In this document: piece by piece, positions 60,029 to 64,000 of the stretch
Layout: every line of letters begins with the position of its first letter
Position numbering within the stretch: the first letter of the stretch is position 1
Origin: Defluviitaleaceae bacterium
GTDB lineage: Bacteria; Bacillota; Clostridia; Lachnospirales; WRAX01
Assembly: GCA_009779935.1 (NCBI GenBank)
Contig: WRAX01000008.1
Coordinates: 1-64,000 of the forward strand
DNA length: 64,000 nt
Direction: 5' to 3'
Made by a program: the position numbers and the translations under genes
The notes under the pieces: generated by a model
Seen by the model: only the letters and a program-made list of their open reading frames with translations
Databases searched by the model: none
What the model was told of the DNA's origin: nothing

Positions 60029-61882
60029 CTATCTTGCAGCTATTACATTGGCGCGGGTTATAATCCGCTCCCCTTGCCTGTATCCGCTATTCATGGTTTT
60101 TATAATTTCGCCTTTTTTGAAGCCTTCTTGCACCTCTGCCATTAGCACCTCATGCTCCTTGGCATTAAAGGTTTCGTGGGCCTTTGGCGCAATTTTTTCA
60201 ATGCCATGGCGGATAAGTATTTGCTCAAGGTTTTTATGTTGTTTGTCAATTTCCACCACAAATTCCAAAATTTGCACATCACATGCTTCCCGCAGGCGGG
60301 ATACGGAATAGTGCATAATCTCCTCGAAAGTGGACAGCTCGAAAAAAAGGTTGTCCCGCTTAAAGGTTAGTACCTTTTTGTCCAGCGGCTCCTCCCGTTT
60401 TGCCCAAGCTTTGCGGGCTTCTTCTTGCTGGCTTGTGCAAAATTCATCCAAAACCTCTTTAACAAATTTTGCGCCAAAAGCCCCTTCCAGCAGGCGGTTT
60501 GCCACAAATTCTTCACCACACCCTTCCCCATAGGCCTGGGGCACTTCCTCGGGAAAGCCTTCAATGATGGCTGATATTTCTTCGCCTAACTGCTCCGCCC
60601 CGTCTTTAATAGCATCAATTTTAATGCTCACAGTTTCCGCCACGCCTTTGATTATATCCTTCTCGTCCTGTGCCAAAAAGTGCTCCTTTCCATCCTCAAA
60701 AAACGTCACGATTTCGGCAAAGGCTCCGGCGCACTCCTGTGCTAATTGGTTAATTTGGAAGGCTGTTTTTTTGGCAAAATACACCCGTTGCACAGCAAGC
60801 TTTTTGTCAAAATCTCCCAAGCGGTTATTTAGGGTAGTTGCTACTGCTTCCGCAAAAGGTGTGTGCTTTTCCTTGCGTGCGGCCTTAAAATGTTCAAAAA
60901 TAACGGCCAAATCAGGGAAAATAGCAGCTTCTTCATAAATCTCCCCAAAACCCTCAAAGGTTTCTGCATCCACAGGGGTTTTGCCTAAGTTTTCCTTATT
61001 GTGGGCGGCAGTTTCTAAAAACGCACGGTTTATGCGCCCTGCAACCTGCCCTTCTTGCTGGTAACACTCCCGCAATGCACCCAGCACCTCATCTAAAAAT
61101 GCGGTTTCTTCGGGTGTTGCGCCCCCATCCCAAGCAATTTTTTCCAATGCCATGGCCTGCACCACAATAATTTGGCGCAAAATTTCAATCTCTTCCTTCA
61201 ACAGGTTGTGGTAGGTGGATACTTGCTGGCGAAGCTCCAAATTATTAAGGTTTGTAAGCTTTGTTTCCAGCCCACGGCGATAAACGCCGTAAAAAGGCTC
61301 TTCACAAAAATCTTGCAAGCCTTTTGTTATATTAAAAACATTTTTTTCCAAATCATCAAATCCAATATCGTGGCACAGTAAAACCTTGCGCATATCCAGC
61401 AAAAGCCCTGCTCTTCTTTCCCAATCCCGGTATTCCTTTACAATTTCACCCATTTGCCCGGCAACTTGGGTAGCGACCATTGCGGCAATTTCCTTTTTTT
61501 CCGCCTGAATGGGATTAATTTCCAAATCATTATCACAAAGCATTAGGCGGGACATTATAAGGTCGTAAATACCTTCCCAAATACCCTTAATTTCGAGGGT
61601 TGTGATAATTGTGCCTGATTTTAGATGGCGATCCGCCACCTGCCTGTACACCTGCATTATATTGGTATAGCAGTCAAAAATTTCCACATCAAAAGCGGAC
61701 AGGGACAGCTCCCCGCCATCATCTTCGGCAATTTTCGTGCCAACGGCGGCTTTTATGCGCCGAAAAAACTCATCTTCCCTTGCCAAAACAAATCTATCCA
61801 AAAAGGCGCAAAGTCCCATCCATTTTCCAAATATTGCATTTTCACGGGCAAGCCCCGTGTTTTTGCTGTTTTTCTTTGTCAA
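60029..61882 (-). CDS. Large helical protein with C-terminal GrpE-like domain
   Basis: About 617 residues. The start is uncertain: TTG 61882 lies nine bases after AAAGGTG; the track uses TTG 61909. Residues ~1-540 are predicted almost wholly helical with no family I recognise. The last ~65 residues (ILIRHGIEKI, FNAKEHEVLM, GEIIKTMNSGYRQGERIITRANVIAAR) match the GrpE beta domain that pries ADP from Hsp70. It is therefore a candidate dedicated exchange factor for the Hsp70 proteins of this island. Confidence 0.8.
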   Translation of the reverse strand: MTKKNSKNTGLARENAIFGKWMGLCAFLDRFVLAREDEFFRRIKAAVGTKIAEDDGGELSLSAFDVEIFDCYTNIMQVYRQVADRHLKSGTIITTLEIKGIWEGIYDLIMSRLMLCDNDLEINPIQAEKKEIAAMVATQVAGQMGEIVKEYRDWERRAGLLLDMRKVLLCHDIGFDDLEKNVFNITKGLQDFCEEPFYGVYRRGLETKLTNLNNLELRQQVSTYHNLLKEEIEILRQIIVVQAMALEKIAWDGGATPEETAFLDEVLGALRECYQQEGQVAGRINRAFLETAAHNKENLGKTPVDAETFEGFGEIYEEAAIFPDLAVIFEHFKAARKEKHTPFAEAVATTLNNRLGDFDKKLAVQRVYFAKKTAFQINQLAQECAGAFAEIVTFFEDGKEHFLAQDEKDIIKGVAETVSIKIDAIKDGAEQLGEEISAIIEGFPEEVPQAYGEGCGEEFVANRLLEGAFGAKFVKEVLDEFCTSQQEEARKAWAKREEPLDKKVLTFKRDNLFFELSTFEEIMHYSVSRLREACDVQILEFVVEIDKQHKNLEQILIRHGIEKIAPKAHETFNAKEHEVLMAEVQEGFKKGEIIKTMNSGYRQGERIITRANVIAAR

Positions 61883-61921
61883 AATTTTCAACACCTTTAC
61901 GGGGCGCAAGCCCGAGAGGAT

Positions 61922-62584
61922 TTACCCCTCGAGCTTCGCCAATTCTGCTTCAATATTCTTAATAACCGCTTTGGTTTGCGGCTTGTTATGCCCTGATATG
62001 GCAATTTCAAAATCCAGCTTTTTCCAAAAATCCACCGTGGCACGAAAATCGTTCATATCCCCATAAATTTCGGGTATAATCTTGTCCATGGTGTCCCCAA
62101 TATTATCACCGGCATACAGCACCTTATCCACTGTATCAATAATACTGATACTACACGGGCTATGCCCCGGTGTGTGAAAAATGCTTATACCGTCATCGGC
62201 AAAGTGCATCTCACCCTCAAAAGTTAGGTTTGGCGGGCACTTTCGCACATCACCATCCACATATTCGGCATTTTTAGCAACCACATCACCCCAATGCTTG
62301 GCAAGCATTTCCTGCGCTATCTTGTGCCCAATAATCAAGCCTTTTTCGAACACATGGTTGCCCCAAACATGGTCCCAGCAAGCATGGGTGTTTATAGCAA
62401 TTATGGGTTTATCATCCCCCGCCAAATACTCCAAAACAGGCGCAACGCTGTTGCTGCCAAATCCCGTATCAATCAAGTAATTGCGGTGCTTGCCCAAAAT
62501 TAGCCCCATATTAAGGTCAAAGCCCCACCGGACAATGGGCTGGCTAAACATTACATGCCTGCCGGTTATTCTAATTGGCTTCAT
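61922..62584 (-). CDS. Metallo-beta-lactamase-fold hydrolase
   Basis: 220 residues from ATG 62584 after GGGGAGGGG. NYLIDTGFGSNS and the metal motif THACWDHVWGN, where the second His of HxHxDH is Cys; then HTPGHSPCS, LYAGDNIGD and SGHNKPQ complete the ligand set. Cytoplasmic, substrate unknown. The upstream gap to 62756 holds nothing I can identify. Confidence 0.85.
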   Translation of the reverse strand: MKPIRITGRHVMFSQPIVRWGFDLNMGLILGKHRNYLIDTGFGSNSVAPVLEYLAGDDKPIIAINTHACWDHVWGNHVFEKGLIIGHKIAQEMLAKHWGDVVAKNAEYVDGDVRKCPPNLTFEGEMHFADDGISIFHTPGHSPCSISIIDTVDKVLYAGDNIGDTMDKIIPEIYGDMNDFRATVDFWKKLDFEIAISGHNKPQTKAVIKNIEAELAKLEG

Positions 62585-62755
62585 GTAGCCCCTCCCCAAT
62601 TTCGGCTTGACAGAATCATCCGAAGCTCTTGTTGGTTTCTTGTGTTCAAGGTATTCCCCTTGCTTTTTGTGCAATCCGGCCAAAACGGTTTTTGATGCCG
62701 CCCTTAGGGAGCTATAATGGGCTTTGGTGGCATTTTCTCATCAACATGCAGGTTA

Positions 62756-63439
62756 TCAAGCAGAAAAATACTCTTGCCAAGGCTCCAAAGAAGCTTCCAT
62801 CATGGCAATCACTCCACCTATTTGCGGCTTACTGTGTCCGGAAAGGCAAATATTAAAATCATACTGTTTGTAGGTATTAACCACTTTATGGAAATTGACA
62901 ACATCTTTGCCCCAAGGATATGCCTTGCCATCCTCAAAACCAAAATTGTCACCAATATGCAGAATTTTGTCCACGCTGTCGTAAATACTTATACAGCATT
63001 CGGTGTGAAAAGGAGTGTGGAGCAAGGTCAACCCATCTTCTGGAAAGTACATCACATCTTCAAATGTGACATTTGGCAAGGTTTTGCGAACTGCGCCGTC
63101 AGTAATACAACCCTTTTCAAGCACCCATTTTGCAGCTTCTTCCCAACCCTGGTCAATCTTTTTGCGTGCCAGCGAATGGGCAATAATCAAACCGCTTTCA
63201 AAAGCGCAATTGCCATAAACATGGTCCCAATCACCGTGGGTGTTGATGACGATTAGGGGTTTTGGGCAGCCCTTAACAATTTCCAATAGAGGCAGTGGGC
63301 TGTTTGCGCCCACCCCCGTGTCAATTAAAAAGTTATGCTTATCACCACATATCAACGCTAAGTTTACAGTAGCTTCGTGGGATTCTTTAACCGTTAATTC
63401 ATAAGTCCTATCAGTTATTTTAATCGGTTTCATCTCCAT
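62756..63439 (-). CDS. Metallo-beta-lactamase-fold hydrolase, paralog
   Basis: 227 residues from ATG 63439, six bases after GGGAGG. NFLIDTGVGANS, NTHGDWDHVYGN (second His replaced by Asp), HTPFHTECC, LHIGDNFGF and SGHSKPQ parallel the previous gene throughout, so they are tandem duplicates that have diverged at the same metal ligand. Confidence 0.85.
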   Translation of the reverse strand: MEMKPIKITDRTYELTVKESHEATVNLALICGDKHNFLIDTGVGANSPLPLLEIVKGCPKPLIVINTHGDWDHVYGNCAFESGLIIAHSLARKKIDQGWEEAAKWVLEKGCITDGAVRKTLPNVTFEDVMYFPEDGLTLLHTPFHTECCISIYDSVDKILHIGDNFGFEDGKAYPWGKDVVNFHKVVNTYKQYDFNICLSGHSKPQIGGVIAMMEASLEPWQEYFSA

Positions 63440-63470
63440 ACAAATCCTCCCTTGGGCGGGGGAAGCCCCA

Positions 63471-63494
63471 GGTGGGGGCAAGCACCCACCCTAC
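63471..63494. repeat. REP-like palindrome, short form
   Basis: GGTGGGGGC AA GCACCCACCCTA; a second half-copy GGGCGGGGGAAGCCCC sits directly before it at 63455. The outer TAG is the stop of the partial Hsp70 gene. Confidence 0.75.
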
Positions 63495-64000
63495 GAGTAC
63501 AGGGCATCAACGGATAGTTCTGTGGTTGCCCCGTCTGTGCTGGTGGATTTTGCAGTAACTTTCAACATATTGTCCTGCCCAACGGTAAAGATAACCTTTA
63601 CCTTCTCCGTACCCTTAGGGGCTTGGGGAATGCCACGCAAGCTTGTACCCGCCAAACGCTTCATGCCAGACTGGGACACAAGTGGATTTTCGCCCACAGC
63701 TTCCGTGCTTTCATAAACCACAATCGCCATAGACGGCACATTGTCGTGGTTTGTTGTTAGAAGCTCGCCCGCCTCCACAACCAGCCCTTCACGTGGGATA
63801 TCAACACCTGCGGCTACAATTTCCATAAAGCGGCGGCCGGCAATTTCCAAGCCCAGCGGGTGGATGGTTTTCTCTTGTACGGTTGGCCCTTTTACGGTTG
63901 GCATCATTATCATATTGCAATAATAGGCCGCACCTTGGGATATGGACAAAGCGGGACTAATTTTAGACTTAAACGGCTCTTTGCCAAACTTTTCTGCAAT
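63491..64000 (-). CDS. Hsp70-family protein, C-terminal part (runs off the window)
   Basis: The frame is open to the window edge (169 residues plus stop); the track's start at 63949 is an internal TTG. EKFGKEPFKSKISPALSISQGAAYY is the end of the ATPase domain, followed by a substrate-binding beta domain: HPLGLEIAGRRFMEIV, GTSLRGIPQAPKGTEKVKVIFTV, MLKVTAKSTSTDG. It stops right after the beta domain with no helical lid. It may be another lidless Hsp70; the N-terminus is needed to judge whether this is the housekeeping dnaK, which is unlikely without a lid. Confidence 0.88.
   Translation of the reverse strand: MAEKFGKEPFKSKISPALSISQGAAYYCNMIMMPTVKGPTVQEKTIHPLGLEIAGRRFMEIVAAGVDIPREGLVVEAGELLTTNHDNVPSMAIVVYESTEAVGENPLVSQSGMKRLAGTSLRGIPQAPKGTEKVKVIFTVGQDNMLKVTAKSTSTDGATTELSVDALYS

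Overview
The window looks like a chromosomal piece of an anaerobic, spore-forming Firmicute (class Clostridia). Evidence for this is the Gram-positive PolC replicase, RNase Y, a SpoIID-type protein, CotF-type coat proteins, many lipobox lipoproteins, sigma-A promoters of the TTGACA-N17-TATAAT type and a selenium-metabolism cluster (YedE, SirA/YedF, DUF3343, cysteine desulfurase). I saw no rRNA, tRNA, CRISPR array, phage module or complete transposase.

Layout. 0-12 kb: spore and envelope genes (Pro/His-rich ferritin-like protein, SpoIID lipoprotein, two CotF-like proteins) and secreted enzymes (GH26-like, M15 carboxypeptidase, GH18-like, M6 metalloprotease). 12-25 kb: housekeeping genes (polC, ispG, Nudix, uppP, tsf, rpsB, rny), with a small type I toxin-antitoxin locus after polC that the ORF track misses. 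24-28 kb: duplicated HAD phosphatases (one frameshifted), a DUF2161 nuclease overlapping an Mrr-type nuclease, and an XRE repressor. 28-46 kb: radA-hlyC, a low-GC-looking exported-protein pair, ggt with an HD phosphohydrolase, pepD, a TPR-membrane-DUF1284-deoD operon, and the selenium cluster. 46-64 kb: an unbroken run of minus-strand genes with four Hsp70-family proteins, a GrpE-domain fusion, two metallo-beta-lactamase-fold proteins, a membrane-anchored Mrr-type nuclease, serpin, BNR and S41 lipoproteins, and acetyltransferases.

The 46-64 kb island is the best candidate for an undescribed system. It holds an Hsp70 whose lid is replaced by a von Willebrand A domain; a lidless Hsp70 coupled by TAATG overlap to a membrane nuclease; a degenerate Hsp70 sharing N- and C-terminal tags with the lidless one; a 617-residue helical protein ending in a GrpE-like domain; and the end of a fourth Hsp70. 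A plausible reading is a dedicated Hsp70/exchange-factor module working at the cell envelope, but this is inference.

The window is also rich in small repeats: six copies of a ~103 bp hairpin MITE (family A), two copies of a ~139 bp palindrome (family B), two copies of a ~43 bp leader hairpin placed just before ribosome binding sites (family C), and about eleven short REP-like palindromes (TAGGGTGGGGGC...GCCCCCACCCTA). In seven genes the stop codon is the TAG that opens a REP element; in three others REP sequence is read as protein. One MITE sits inside a decayed third S41 peptidase gene.
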